Notes: generated by a model not told the origin, from the letters alone. Counted from the stretch's first letter, positions 15,426-24,260 are shown. The stretch is 64,000 nucleotides of DNA from an uncultured Sulfurovum sp. (GCA_913055205.1 CAJXJN010000011.1:1-64000); one strand, 5' to 3'. Translations and numbers: made by a program.

Positions 15426-18400
15426 ATGATTGAAAAATTAATATCCTTTAGTGTTAAGAACCGTTTTTTAGTCCTCATGGCTACCCTCTTCATCATTTTG
15501 GGATCTATCTGGTCTATGAGGAATACTCCTTTGGATGCCCTGCCTGACCTCTCACCTCCTCAGGTCATCGTACAGGTGACATGGAAGGGACAGAGTCCGG
15601 AGATCATTGAAGACCAGGGAACATACCCTTTGGTTTCACAATTTCTGGCTATCTCGAACATTGAAACTGTACGCGGTTTTTCTACCTATGAAAATGCTCT
15701 GATCTACATCATCTTTAAAGAAGATACTGATCTTTACTGGGCACGTTCCCGTGTACTTGAACAACTGGCATCTATTCAAAGTCAACTTCCTGATAACATG
15801 GAGGTTGCTCTTGGTCCGGATGCTTCCGGTGTAGGCTGGGCATTTGAATATGCATTGACATCCAAGACCAAAACACTGGATGAACTGCGTACTCTGCAGG
15901 ACTACTACTACAAATATGCATTGATGGGTGTAGATGGAGTAAGTGAAGTGGCAAGCATTGGTGGGTTCGTACCTACATACCAGATCACTGTAAACAACGA
16001 TGCACTGGTACAATACAACCTTTCTATCAAAGATATCTCTAAAACACTTAAGGACAATAACAATGACACAGGCGGCCGGATCGTTATTCAAAATGGGTAC
16101 GAGTGGATGGTACAAGCCAAAGGATACATCAAGGACCTGGATGAGATACGTGATCTTGTCATCACTACTAAAGACGGTGTACCTCTTACGCTTTCCCAGG
16201 TAGGCCGTGTAGAGATGGTACCCGCTGCAAGAAGAGGTATGGCAGACCTCAATGGTGAGGGAGAAGTCGTCGGCGGTATAGTCATGGTACGGTATGGTGA
16301 AGATGTCTATGGTGCACTTGAACGTATCAATGCAAAAATGAAAGAACTCAAAGTAGAAGGGGTGGATGTCATTACCACCTATGACCGTTCAAGCCTCATT
16401 GACAAAGCTATTGATACACTCAAGACCACATTGGTAGAAGAGAGTATCATCGTTGTCATCATCATCGGACTTTTTTTACTCCACTTACGCTCTTCGCTCA
16501 TCGTACTTATCGTTCTGCCTCTTACCATAGGTTTGACTTTTTTACTGATGAAACTCTTTGGTATAGGCTCCAACATCATGAGTCTGGGAGGGATAGCCAT
16601 TGCCATCGGTGCCATGGTAGATGCCTCCATCGTCATGATAGAAAATGCACATAAAGCCATCCATAAACTGGAGCACAAACAGGGTAGAACGCTTACAGAC
16701 CAGGAACGTATCGCCAGCATCGTCAAAGCTTCACAGGTCGTAGGCCGCCCTATCTTTTTTGCTCTGGCTTTGGTGGTTGTCTCTTTTCTACCTATCTTTG
16801 CACTTTCAGGACAGGAAGGGCTTCTCTTTACACCTCTGGCATTCACTAAAACCTTTGCGATGACAGCAGGGGCACTTCTGGCAGTGACGCTTGTACCTGT
16901 ATTGATGATCTATTTTGTAAAAGGAAAGATCATCCCCGAATCGAAAAATCCACTGAATCGTTTCTTTATCTGGCTCTATCACCCTATTTTGGTGTATGGA
17001 TTAAAACTCAAATATCTGGTAATCGCACTTGCAATCGGCGTACTTGTTTTTATGGTACCGCTTTACCAAAAGCTCAACTGGGAATTCATGCCTATGCTCA
17101 ATGAACAGAGTGTGATGTATATGCCTGTTACCCCGTATGGTATCTCTGTGGACCAAAGTAAGGCACTCACTCAGAAAACCGATAAGATCATTAAGAGTTT
17201 TCCCGAAGTAGCTACCGTCTTTGGAAAAGGAGGCCGTGCAAACACTGCGACTGACCCTGCTCCACTGGGGATGCTGGAGACCATCATCACTTTTAAGCCA
17301 AAAAGTGAGTGGAGAGAAGGTATGACACATGAAAAACTTATGGCAGAGATGGAAAAAGCTTTGCAGGTACCGGGTCTTGTAAACTCATGGACCTACCCTA
17401 TACGCGGGCGTATCGATATGTTGCTCTCCGGTATCCGTACCCCTATAGGGATCAAACTCTATGGAAAAGATGCTAAGGGTCTGCAGGAAGTAGCACAAAA
17501 GATAGAAAGCAGACTTCGTGACCTTAAAAGTACACAATCCGTCTTCTCAGATCAGGCAAGTGCAGGATTTTTTATAGATATAGATATTGATACAGAAGCC
17601 CTCAAACGTTACGGTATCAGCAAGAACCTCATACAGGAGTACACTTCTACTGCTATAGGTGGTAAGAAGATCACTACCATGTACAAAGGTTTGGAGCGTT
17701 ACCCTATCGCCCTTCGTTTTGAAGAGGAGGAGCGGCGTAACCTTGATGATATCCGTAATATACAGGTCAAGACCCCTCTTGGTTTTGTTCCCCTTTCTAC
17801 TTTTGCAAAGGTGGAGTACCGTGAAAGTGCCTCTGTCATAAAGAGTGAAATGGCTACCCCGGTAACCTTTGTCTATATTACACCACAACCAAGTATAAGT
17901 GCCACAAAATACAAGGAAGAAGCTACACAAGCACTTAAAGATATTCAGCTTCCTGCCGGATATTACATCGAGTGGGCAGGACAGACAGAATATTTAGAAT
18001 CTGCCATGAAAAAGATAAAATGGATCATCCCGACTGTACTGTTGGTTATCTTGGTACTCATCTATTTTGCATTAGGAAAGATGATACCTACACTCATCGT
18101 TTTCTTTACACTGCCGTTTGCCCTGTTGGGTGGACTTATCTACATAGATATGCTGCAGTTCAACATGAGTATAGCAGTGATAGTGGGCTTTTTGGCCTTG
18201 CTGGGTGTTGCCGCAGAAACAGCCATAGTCATGATCGTATACTTGCAGGAGAGTGTAGAAGAGATGCGTGAGAAAATGGGAGAGAAGTTTGATAAAACAG
18301 ATCTTTCTGATGCTATTTATGAAGGTGCTGTACAAAGAGTACGACCAAAACTCATGACAGTCTTTGCCATTTTGGCAGGGCTTCTTCCTATTATGTACAC

Positions 18401-18542
18401 AACAGGTGTAGGATCTGAAGTCATGCAGCGTATTGCAGCACCAATGATAGGAGGAGTCGTAAGTTCAGCCATATTAAGTCTGCTACTGATACCTATCTTT
18501 TATGAGATCTATGAGAAAAAACAGTTGAAGAAAAAAAGATAA
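15426..18542 (+). CDS. cusA: heavy-metal RND efflux pump (CusA/CzcA family)
   Basis: A 1038-aa inner-membrane proton/metal antiporter with 12 expected transmembrane segments. It has the first segment at about 10-30, the N-terminal porter signature PLDALPDLSPPQVIVQV (34-50), the TM4 signature AIAIGAMVDASIVMIENAHK and a Met-rich second periplasmic half (MLNEQSVMYMPV). The HME subfamily is clear. Choice of copper or silver over zinc or cobalt rests on neighbours (multicopper oxidase, copB relic). It closes the operon begun at 13114. Confidence 0.93.
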   Translation: MIEKLISFSVKNRFLVLMATLFIILGSIWSMRNTPLDALPDLSPPQVIVQVTWKGQSPEIIEDQGTYPLVSQFLAISNIETVRGFSTYENALIYIIFKEDTDLYWARSRVLEQLASIQSQLPDNMEVALGPDASGVGWAFEYALTSKTKTLDELRTLQDYYYKYALMGVDGVSEVASIGGFVPTYQITVNNDALVQYNLSIKDISKTLKDNNNDTGGRIVIQNGYEWMVQAKGYIKDLDEIRDLVITTKDGVPLTLSQVGRVEMVPAARRGMADLNGEGEVVGGIVMVRYGEDVYGALERINAKMKELKVEGVDVITTYDRSSLIDKAIDTLKTTLVEESIIVVIIIGLFLLHLRSSLIVLIVLPLTIGLTFLLMKLFGIGSNIMSLGGIAIAIGAMVDASIVMIENAHKAIHKLEHKQGRTLTDQERIASIVKASQVVGRPIFFALALVVVSFLPIFALSGQEGLLFTPLAFTKTFAMTAGALLAVTLVPVLMIYFVKGKIIPESKNPLNRFFIWLYHPILVYGLKLKYLVIALAIGVLVFMVPLYQKLNWEFMPMLNEQSVMYMPVTPYGISVDQSKALTQKTDKIIKSFPEVATVFGKGGRANTATDPAPLGMLETIITFKPKSEWREGMTHEKLMAEMEKALQVPGLVNSWTYPIRGRIDMLLSGIRTPIGIKLYGKDAKGLQEVAQKIESRLRDLKSTQSVFSDQASAGFFIDIDIDTEALKRYGISKNLIQEYTSTAIGGKKITTMYKGLERYPIALRFEEEERRNLDDIRNIQVKTPLGFVPLSTFAKVEYRESASVIKSEMATPVTFVYITPQPSISATKYKEEATQALKDIQLPAGYYIEWAGQTEYLESAMKKIKWIIPTVLLVILVLIYFALGKMIPTLIVFFTLPFALLGGLIYIDMLQFNMSIAVIVGFLALLGVAAETAIVMIVYLQESVEEMREKMGEKFDKTDLSDAIYEGAVQRVRPKLMTVFAILAGLLPIMYTTGVGSEVMQRIAAPMIGGVVSSAILSLLLIPIFYEIYEKKQLKKKR

Positions 18543-18567
18543 AGCATATCTCATACATAAAAAAACT

Positions 18568-18669
18568 GTAGGTCGGGGTACCCTTACCCCGACAATGATA
18601 TGCATATGATAAAATACAAACATAATATAGAAAAACATATTTACGTCGGGGTGAAACACCCCGACCTAC
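18568..18669. mobile_element. MITE-like palindromic element, GTAGGTCGGGG ends
   Basis: GTAGGTCGGGG (18568-18578) is exactly matched by CCCCGACCTAC (18659-18669). Each end is itself a hairpin (CGGGGTACCCTTACCCCG and CGGGGTGAAACACCCCG). The 102-bp unit has no gene and lies between cusA and the lipoprotein gene. Confidence 0.6.
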
Positions 18670-18682
18670 GAAAGGAAAAAAC

Positions 18683-18734
18683 ATGACAAGAATTAAAATT
18701 CAGTGCAAGCGAGGCACTAAATGCTGAGTCGTAA
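18683..18734 (+). promoter_or_regulatory. leader shared with uvrA, including ribosome site
   Basis: About 50 of 57 bases, from ATGACAAGAA through GAGGCACTAAATG and on to GTAAAA, match the uvrA leader (63263-63316, minus strand). It contains the GAGG ribosome site and start codon of the lipoprotein and an overlapping 14-codon frame (18683-18727). Confidence 0.55.
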
Positions 18735-19113
18735 AATAAAAACAAAACTTCTATCACTATCACTACTTACCATCACTCTTCTTCTAACCGGCTGTAGCGA
18801 CAAAGAGAAAACAAAATCCATCACAGAAGGCGGCATGAAATGTGGTCCAGGCAAATGTGGTGCAAGTATGGTCGATGGTTCTGCCGTACTGGTAAAAAAG
18901 AAAATGAATATTTTAAACCAGCTAAAAGAGGATGACAACAGACGGGACTGTGTACTTAAAGCAACAACAACAAAGGCTCTTTATAACTGTGTACGTGTAG
19001 AAAAAACCGGAAGGCTCAGTACAAAATGTTCAAGTGACAATACCAAGCAAGCACCTAAAAAAGAGGTATCAACTATGAAATGTGCTCCGGGTAAATGTGG
19101 AAATGGCATGTAA
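18721..19113 (+). CDS. lipoprotein with two MKCxPGKCG motifs
   Basis: A 130-aa lipoprotein (lipobox LTGC, C25). Right after the anchor is M39-K-C-G-P-G-K-C-G47, and the C-terminus carries a second copy, M119-K-C-A-P-G-K-C-G127. Three more cysteines (C77, C90, C103) lie between, in a region that looks like a small c-domain or linker. I know no family name. Two Cys pairs on a membrane-tethered periplasmic protein next to a copper pump suggest Cu(I) or other soft-metal binding. GAGG lies 7 bases before the ATG, inside a leader shared with uvrA. Confidence 0.75.
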   Translation: MLSRKIKTKLLSLSLLTITLLLTGCSDKEKTKSITEGGMKCGPGKCGASMVDGSAVLVKKKMNILNQLKEDDNRRDCVLKATTTKALYNCVRVEKTGRLSTKCSSDNTKQAPKKEVSTMKCAPGKCGNGM

Positions 19114-19148
19114 TGAATTTTTTTAGGGGAGAAAATAAAAGATAAAAG

Positions 19149-19176
19149 CTTTCAAAAGCCAAAAGGCTTTTGAAAA
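19149..19176. terminator. bidirectional terminator
   Basis: CTTTCAAAAGCC (19149-19160), AAAA loop, GGCTTTTGAAA(A)G (19165-19176) form a 12-bp stem between convergent genes. On the minus strand it is followed by CTTTTATCTTTTATTTT. Confidence 0.75.
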
Positions 19177-19182
19177 GAAGGA

Positions 19183-19479
19183 TTACTTCATCGCAGCAAT
19201 ATGCTCTGCAACAGCTTTGATAGCAGCATCATCCATAGAAGCTACTTGACCTTTCATAAGTGCACCCATACCGTGTTGGTTAAGTGTACCTGCTTTATAA
19301 CCGTTAAGTTGCTCAATTGTTTTTGCAGCATCTTGACCTTTGATGATAGCAGATTTACCAAGTGCAGCTTTTTCACCGTTTGTACCATGACAACCAGCAC
19401 ATTTAGCATATGCAGCAGCACCGTCAGCCATAAGTAGTGTAGATCCAGCGAATAACATTGCGATTGCGATTTTTTTCAT
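19183..19479 (-). CDS. class I cytochrome c (c553-like)
   Basis: A periplasmic monohaem cytochrome of 98 aa. It has a signal peptide (cut near LMA, residue 18), the haem-binding CAGCH motif, and a distal Met in GMGALMKGQV. The layout is that of the c553/c551 electron carriers of Campylobacterota. It stands alone on the minus strand with a terminator at its 3' end. It probably carries electrons to or from periplasmic oxidoreductases. Confidence 0.9.
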   Translation of the reverse strand: MKKIAIAMLFAGSTLLMADGAAAYAKCAGCHGTNGEKAALGKSAIIKGQDAAKTIEQLNGYKAGTLNQHGMGALMKGQVASMDDAAIKAVAEHIAAMK

Positions 19480-19569
19480 TTTAATTCCTTTTGAATGATT
19501 TGTTTTATTGATGACAAACCAAGTCTGTCATCATTCCCTCTAATGGATTCGTAATAATATACTTGTCTA

Positions 19570-19588
19570 ACTTAATATAGAATTAAGT
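19570..19588 (-). terminator. AT-rich hairpin
   Basis: ACTTAAT/ATTAAGT forms a 7-bp stem just after the stop of the 19595 gene on the minus strand; weak terminator. Confidence 0.35.
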
Positions 19589-19594
19589 TTTAAC

Positions 19595-19909
19595 TTAACA
19601 ACTTGGTACGTTACCTGAATCAGATGCATACTCATGCGCGAAATCGTAAATATGAGGAACATATTTCTCTTTTAGTTTTACACCCGGGCAGATCTTTGCA
19701 GCTTCTTCAGCAAATTTACCTGCACCATTGATTTTTTCCCACTCATCCTGTGTATGTTTTGCAGCAAATTTAGCACCGGAGAAACCACATACAGCTTTCA
19801 TTTTCTTCATATAAAGTTTTTGGCCTTTTTTTACATCTGCAGAAGCAGTAGTTGAAAGTACAGCCAGTCCAAGTAAAGCAGAAACTGCTATTTTAGTCAT
19901 TTTAGTCAT
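19595..19909 (-). CDS. CGFSG/HTQDEWE periplasmic protein, paralogue 1
   Basis: A 104-aa exported protein (signal peptide cut near ASA, 24). The core is KKGQKLYMKKMKAVCGFSG, then FAAKHTQDEWE, an ICP cysteine and a C-terminal YASDSGNVPSC. Related proteins in this phylum are often called cytochrome c-like, but no CxxCH is present, so haem attachment is not supported. Three conserved Cys and one His could bind metal or form disulfides. It is a clear paralogue of the next gene and lies in the metal island. Confidence 0.72.
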   Translation of the reverse strand: MTKMTKIAVSALLGLAVLSTTASADVKKGQKLYMKKMKAVCGFSGAKFAAKHTQDEWEKINGAGKFAEEAAKICPGVKLKEKYVPHIYDFAHEYASDSGNVPSC

Positions 19910-19984
19910 TTAATATCCTTTTGATTTTAAGATGAGAGATGATAACATGAAATTGTGAAAAGATTGTGAAAAGATTGTGAATAA

Positions 19985-20024
19985 AAAGAAAAAAGTAGAA
20001 GCAGAAAAGAAAAAACTGCTTCTA
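19985..20024 (-). terminator. rho-independent terminator
   Basis: On the minus strand TAGAAGCAG and CTGCTTCTA form a 9-bp stem, followed by CTTTTTTCTTTTTAT. It ends the 20075 gene. Confidence 0.75.
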
Positions 20025-20074
20025 TAAGTTACACTTGCTGAAAAATTTAAACTTATAATAAATATTGTTTTACC

Positions 20075-20395
20075 TTAACATTTAGGTACGACTCCGTCAC
20101 TTGCATACTTCACAGAAAAATCATATACATGTTTCCACCATGAAGGTTTGATCTTGTTCAATTTTAAACGAGGGCAGATCTTTTTTGCTTCTGCTTGAAA
20201 TTTTCCCTCATCATAGATCTCTTCCCACTCATCCTGTGTATGATTTCTGGCAAAACGTACGCCGGAAAATCCACATTTTTTACGAAACTTCTTTTTAAAG
20301 AGTTTTTGTCCTTTTGTTGCTCCCGCAGTTACTGTTGTCGGCATACTAGCCGTTATGAAAAGTGCCAATGCCACTATCCCAATTATTTTCTTCAT
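20075..20395 (-). CDS. CGFSG/HTQDEWE periplasmic protein, paralogue 2
   Basis: A 106-aa exported protein (signal peptide cut near VTA, 24). It shares KKCGFSG, RNHTQDEWE, a KICP cysteine and a DFxxKYASD...VPxC end with the 19595 product, in the same order and spacing. The two genes have separate terminators, so each may be its own unit. No CxxCH. The duplication suggests a dosage or specialised role that I cannot name. Confidence 0.72.
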   Translation of the reverse strand: MKKIIGIVALALFITASMPTTVTAGATKGQKLFKKKFRKKCGFSGVRFARNHTQDEWEEIYDEGKFQAEAKKICPRLKLNKIKPSWWKHVYDFSVKYASDGVVPKC

Positions 20396-20446
20396 CCTTC
20401 AACCTTCCTCGTTAGTATAATTTATTATTATCCTGCACTATTGTAT

Positions 20447-20782
20447 CTACTTCAACTTATCAAAAACCTTAAACTTTTCCCAATATATATCTATTGCTTT
20501 ATTAAGTTCTTCATCGCTTAACTTACTCTTCTTTTTTATTCCGTAATTATCAATAAAAAGTTCCGACATCACTGAAATACTTTTAGAGGGATAGCGTAAA
20601 TAGTGTTTGAGTCCTGCTTTGACGTTTTCTTCTCCGCTGTATAGCTGCAAATATTTTTTAAACATTTGTTGTAATGTAGTTGGTAATTCTTTATGACACT
20701 CCACACAATGACGTTCATAAGCATCTTGTGCCCATAATTGACTTAAAGAAAACAAAGTTAAAATTATTATTGTTTTGATCAC
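20447..20782 (-). CDS. small monohaem cytochrome c
   Basis: A longer frame opens at 20890, but the GTG at 20782 has an ideal AAGGAG and is followed by a signal peptide (IKTIIILTLFSLSQLWAQ), so I start there (111 aa). The haem motif CVECH follows directly after the signal peptide, then a helical, Lys-rich tail. The upstream extension reads through a repeat-like segment and has no family support. It lies between the kinase gene and the CGFSG pair; it may be an electron carrier or sensor partner. Confidence 0.72.
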   Translation of the reverse strand: MIKTIIILTLFSLSQLWAQDAYERHCVECHKELPTTLQQMFKKYLQLYSGEENVKAGLKHYLRYPSKSISVMSELFIDNYGIKKKSKLSDEELNKAIDIYWEKFKVFDKLK

Positions 20783-20812
20783 ACTATTCTCCTTTTGCAA
20801 CAATTTGCATTT

Positions 20813-20910
20813 AGTTAACGGTTTTGCCTCCACGGCTACACTCCGTTCCGACCGTTCCGGTTCCGAACCTACAAACGTGAAGCAGTTCACGTTTACTTAA
20901 CGGTTCTCAC
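20813..20910. repeat. inserted palindrome-rich segment with flanking direct repeats
   Basis: TTAGTTAACGGTT and TTACTTAACGGTT flank a GC-richer segment of about 75 bases with CGTTCCGACCGTTCCGG and the palindrome ACGTGAA-GCAG-TTCACGT (20872-20889). It sits between the stop of the histidine kinase gene and the cytochrome, and looks like a small inserted element. Confidence 0.35.
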
Positions 20911-22100
20911 CATTTTAACACCACCTTTGTTCCTTCTCCTTCTTTTGACTCTACTTCTATCTGTATATTATATTCATCAGTGATCTTTTTAACGATACTT
21001 AAGCCTATACCAAAGCCACCTTCGCTTTTATTAAATCTCATATAACGATCAAACATAAATGGTATCTTCTCTTCTGCTATTCCGATCCCTGTATCCCATA
21101 TCATCAACATATTTTGACGCAGCTTTATACCTACTATACCTCCACGTTTGTTATATTTGATCGCATTGGATATAAGATTGTCGATCACACGGGTGAACTT
21201 TTGTTTATCTGCTGTTATTGTTGTATTTTCCAAATCTAAATGATATTCCAACTGCTTGGATTCGGCTAAAATAGAAAAATATTCTGCTCTGTCCCGCAAG
21301 AGGGTTTGAAGCGCTATACTTTCATCTTCATTCTCTTTCTCCTGCTCCAGGGTCAGATAGGTCAGATCCTTATAAAGTGTCGAAACTGTTTTGGCTGCAA
21401 TATTGATACGTGTCAATTTTTTCTTATTCTTCTCTACCATGACATCTGTATCCATCATCTCTATGTTGGCAAGTATCGCTGAAAGAGGCGTATTGAGTTC
21501 ATGGGTCGTATCTTTGATGAACCTGTCAAGCAGCATGATCGAGTCACGCATAGGTTTCAGAAAGAGTTTTGCGAGTAAAAGACCGAATACCATAAAAAGA
21601 AAAAATGCAATAAGACCATAACCTGCAATATGTTTCCATATCTCTTCACGCCATACTCCGTCATCTTCCACTTCTATAATAAGATATTTGGTACCCAAAT
21701 AGTATGTATCCAATGTTTTTACAAAATGTATATATTTTTTACTTTTTGTAATATATATCTCTTCATCAAAATGTATATGTTCATCTTCTAATAAAGAAAA
21801 GATCTTCATGAACTCTATATCATAAATCGCGGATCTGAATCGCGGATCACGAGGATACGTATTTCTCTCAGGAAAAAAGTAATGCAGTACTTTAAGTCTT
21901 TTTGTCTGTATATAAGCATATTTTGAAAGTGCCGCACGCTGCTCTGCCAACATTAATTTCTCTTGACTCTGATAGTAAAAAGCCGAAAGCAGAGAGATCA
22001 TAAGAATGACCATCGCTACATAAAGTGTTAAAAATCTAAGAAGGGATTTCTTTTCACTTTTCAGTAATGAATTTGTAACCTTGCTTTTTGATACTAACAA
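20907..22100 (-). CDS. sensor histidine kinase
   Basis: A membrane kinase of 397 aa. It has TM1 at about 23-42, a periplasmic loop of about 115 residues and TM2 at about 160-180. The phospho-acceptor is H200 in THELNTPLSAIL, and the ATPase domain shows NLISNAIKYN, DTGIGI and GFGIGLSIV. The sensor loop has no recognised domain and few His, Cys or Met residues. Its start overlaps the response regulator gene by 47 bases, typical of a co-transcribed pair. Its place at the end of the metal island suggests it controls the phased operators; this is inference. Confidence 0.88.
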   Translation of the reverse strand: MLVSKSKVTNSLLKSEKKSLLRFLTLYVAMVILMISLLSAFYYQSQEKLMLAEQRAALSKYAYIQTKRLKVLHYFFPERNTYPRDPRFRSAIYDIEFMKIFSLLEDEHIHFDEEIYITKSKKYIHFVKTLDTYYLGTKYLIIEVEDDGVWREEIWKHIAGYGLIAFFLFMVFGLLLAKLFLKPMRDSIMLLDRFIKDTTHELNTPLSAILANIEMMDTDVMVEKNKKKLTRINIAAKTVSTLYKDLTYLTLEQEKENEDESIALQTLLRDRAEYFSILAESKQLEYHLDLENTTITADKQKFTRVIDNLISNAIKYNKRGGIVGIKLRQNMLMIWDTGIGIAEEKIPFMFDRYMRFNKSEGGFGIGLSIVKKITDEYNIQIEVESKEGEGTKVVLKW

Positions 22101-22725
22101 TTCTTTCCTTACCTATGATCTTACGAAGATTTTTGATATAGGTACGCAGTGCTGAGTCGCTAGGCTCCTCATCAAAATCCCATAAATGTTTATAAATACG
22201 TTCGTGTGCAATGACCTCTCCCTCTCTTTTCATGAAAAGATTCAAGAGTCTTGACTCTTTATTGCCTAATGGAACACTTTTCCCATCAATGATCAGTTCA
22301 CTGTTTTTAATATCATAAGCGATATTTTCAGCGATCTGTATCAACTCTTTATTTTCATGGAAAAAACCTCTTTTAAGCAGTGTCTCTACACGTATATGTA
22401 ATTCTTTAAGTACGAAAGGTTTACGGATATAGTCATCACAACCGCTCTCGAACCCTTTTTCCAGGTCATCTACAGAATCCATGGAAGTAATATAGATTGC
22501 AGGAGCAACAACCCCTTCCTCCCTGCTCTCTTTAAGCAGATCGAAACCATTGATACCAGGTGTATTTACATCCAGAAGAAGCAGATCATATTTACTCTCA
22601 TACAGTTTATCCTGTGCTTCGTGCCCATCATACACACTGACTACTTCATAGCCCTTTTCTTCAAGAAATTCTGTCACTGTTTCATTCAGATTTGCATCAT
22701 CTTCCAATAATAATATTTTACTCAT
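22054..22725 (-). CDS. OmpR-family response regulator
   Basis: A 223-aa regulator. The receiver domain (1-120) has the acid pair D9-D10, phospho-acceptor D52 (LLLLDVNTPG) and K102 near RKP. The C-terminal winged helix shows LGNKESRLLNLFM, DEEPSDSALRTYIKNLRKIIG and KKQGYKF. OmpR-type regulators bind direct repeats with a 10-11 base period, which is the form of the five operator copies in this island. It is cotranscribed with the kinase; trxC lies 9 bases upstream on the same strand. Confidence 0.9.
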   Translation of the reverse strand: MSKILLLEDDANLNETVTEFLEEKGYEVVSVYDGHEAQDKLYESKYDLLLLDVNTPGINGFDLLKESREEGVVAPAIYITSMDSVDDLEKGFESGCDDYIRKPFVLKELHIRVETLLKRGFFHENKELIQIAENIAYDIKNSELIIDGKSVPLGNKESRLLNLFMKREGEVIAHERIYKHLWDFDEEPSDSALRTYIKNLRKIIGKERIVSIKKQGYKFITEK

Positions 22726-22734
22726 TAACTCTCT

Positions 22735-23163
22735 TTACAGGTATTGTCTTACCCAGCTCTGTAAACGTCCTGCACTCAGGGCACCACTCAGTCTGTCAAC
22801 CTCTTTGCCGTTTTTAAAGATGATCAAAGTAGGAATACTCTGTATACCATACTGTGCACCTAAAGCCTGCTGTTCCTCCGTATTTACTTTTAGGAATTGC
22901 GCCTGAAGAGGCATTGACAAAGCAGCTTCTTCAAATGCCGGTGCCATTTGCAGACAGGGACCACACCAGGGTGCCCAAAAGTCTACCACTACAGGAATAT
23001 CACTATTCACTAAAAAGGTACCAAGTTTTCCTGCATCTACAGAAACTGGTCTGCTATCAAGCAGTGACTGTTTACACGCACCACAGTTTGCCTTGGCATA
23101 ACTCTCTTTTTTAGGAATACGATTAACCTTGAGACAATGTGGACATACAACATTAACATTCAT
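22735..23163 (-). CDS. trxC: thioredoxin 2 (TrxC)
   Basis: A 142-aa thioredoxin with an N-terminal zinc-binding domain (C7, C10, C27, C30 as CPHC and CGAC) and a thioredoxin fold with active site W66-C67-G-P-C70. The cis-Pro lies in QSIPTLIIF. This layout is that of TrxC. It heads the trxC, regulator, kinase run, which links thiol redox with the sensor system. ATG at 23163 with AGGTTT upstream. Confidence 0.93.
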   Translation of the reverse strand: MNVNVVCPHCLKVNRIPKKESYAKANCGACKQSLLDSRPVSVDAGKLGTFLVNSDIPVVVDFWAPWCGPCLQMAPAFEEAALSMPLQAQFLKVNTEEQQALGAQYGIQSIPTLIIFKNGKEVDRLSGALSAGRLQSWVRQYL

Positions 23164-23247
23164 AAAAAACCTCCAAGAATCATCATTATTTTTATTTTCT
23201 TAGGTATTATAGCAAATAAAGTAAATACAATATAAATAGGATAATAA

Positions 23248-23775
23248 ATGGCAATAAAAGAACTCATAATAGGTGGTGGATGTTTCTGGTGTACGGAGGC
23301 AGTATTTGAACTGCTTAAAGGAGTAAGTGATGTAGAGAGCGGTTATGCCAACGGCCATACGCCTGATCCAACTTACAGAGACATCTGCACAGGAGAGACG
23401 GGACATGCCGAAGTCATCAAGATCACCTATGATGACTCTATTATTACAGCAGATACGCTTTTAGACATTTTCTTTGTGGTACACAATCCTACTACCCTTA
23501 ACTATCAGGGAGCAGACAGAGGTACACAGTACCGTTCTACAATTCTGTATACGGATGAAGAGACAAAAGAGGCTGCATTGGCAGCAAAAGAGAGAGCACA
23601 GGCAGACTATACTGACCCAATTGTTACAGTTATAGAACCACTGGATCTCTATTACCCTGCCGAAGCCTACCATCAGGACTATTACCGTCAGAATCAAATG
23701 CAGGGGTATTGTATGGCAGTCATACCGCCGAAGTTGGCAAAGTTGAAGGCTAAGTTTGCCAAGGAAATGGTGTAG
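23248..23775 (+). CDS. msrA: peptide methionine sulfoxide reductase MsrA
   Basis: A 175-aa MsrA that reduces methionine-S-sulfoxide in proteins. The active site is GGCFWC (catalytic C12), with the SGYANGHTPDPTY and GHAEVIKITYDD segments and the YHQDYY end. It appears cytosolic, with no leader. AGGA lies before the ATG. It is divergent from the trxC run; both repair thiol or methionine oxidation. Confidence 0.95.
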   Translation: MAIKELIIGGGCFWCTEAVFELLKGVSDVESGYANGHTPDPTYRDICTGETGHAEVIKITYDDSIITADTLLDIFFVVHNPTTLNYQGADRGTQYRSTILYTDEETKEAALAAKERAQADYTDPIVTVIEPLDLYYPAEAYHQDYYRQNQMQGYCMAVIPPKLAKLKAKFAKEMV

Positions 23776-23778
23776 AGA

Positions 23779-24252
23779 CTACACCAATGCTTTTAACTCA
23801 TCCACGGCATAAGCAAAATCTTTACCTTTATACGGGGTGTGGTTCAATCTTGCAGCAAGTTCCAGTTCATCTTCTGTCATATTGTAGTACTTTAGCATAT
23901 GTATCATATCGTTCATGACACCCATTACTCTTCTGTTTGAAGTCTTGGCATAACTAATATGCTCTACACTCTTGACCATCTTCACGATTTGTGCAAGTTT
24001 AAAGCCATCTCTATACATAAGCTCTTGTAGGTATGCTCCTATGGGTTCGTCTATAGTTTTCATGGTGGCTTTGGTCACACCATAGATAAATACAGAGTAG
24101 TAGCTCTCGTTGTGTGTCACAAGCAGACAGTTTTTACGTCCTATCTTAAAGATATTTCCGTGCCATAGATTGAGTGGCTCTTCATCGATTGGTACATCAT
24201 CTGCTTTGATGTTTAACAGGTCTTGTAGTTTTTTAGTGGCTTGGATGATCAT
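23779..24252 (-). CDS. DUF6933-like protein
   Basis: A 157-aa soluble protein beginning MIIQATKKLQDLL, with NLWHGNIFKIGRKNCLLVTHNESYYSVF in two landmarks (residues about 28 and 42). These features match the DUF6933 family. Function unknown. It starts 8 bases after the specificity-subunit gene on the same strand, so it may be transcribed with the restriction-modification pair, but nothing shows it is part of that system. Confidence 0.6.
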   Translation of the reverse strand: MIIQATKKLQDLLNIKADDVPIDEEPLNLWHGNIFKIGRKNCLLVTHNESYYSVFIYGVTKATMKTIDEPIGAYLQELMYRDGFKLAQIVKMVKSVEHISYAKTSNRRVMGVMNDMIHMLKYYNMTEDELELAARLNHTPYKGKDFAYAVDELKALV

Positions 24253-24260
24253 AACACTAT

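Noticed and set aside
20783-20890. N-terminal extension of the 20447 cytochrome
   Set aside because: The GTG at 20782 has an ideal ribosome site and opens directly on a signal peptide; the extension reads through a repeat segment.
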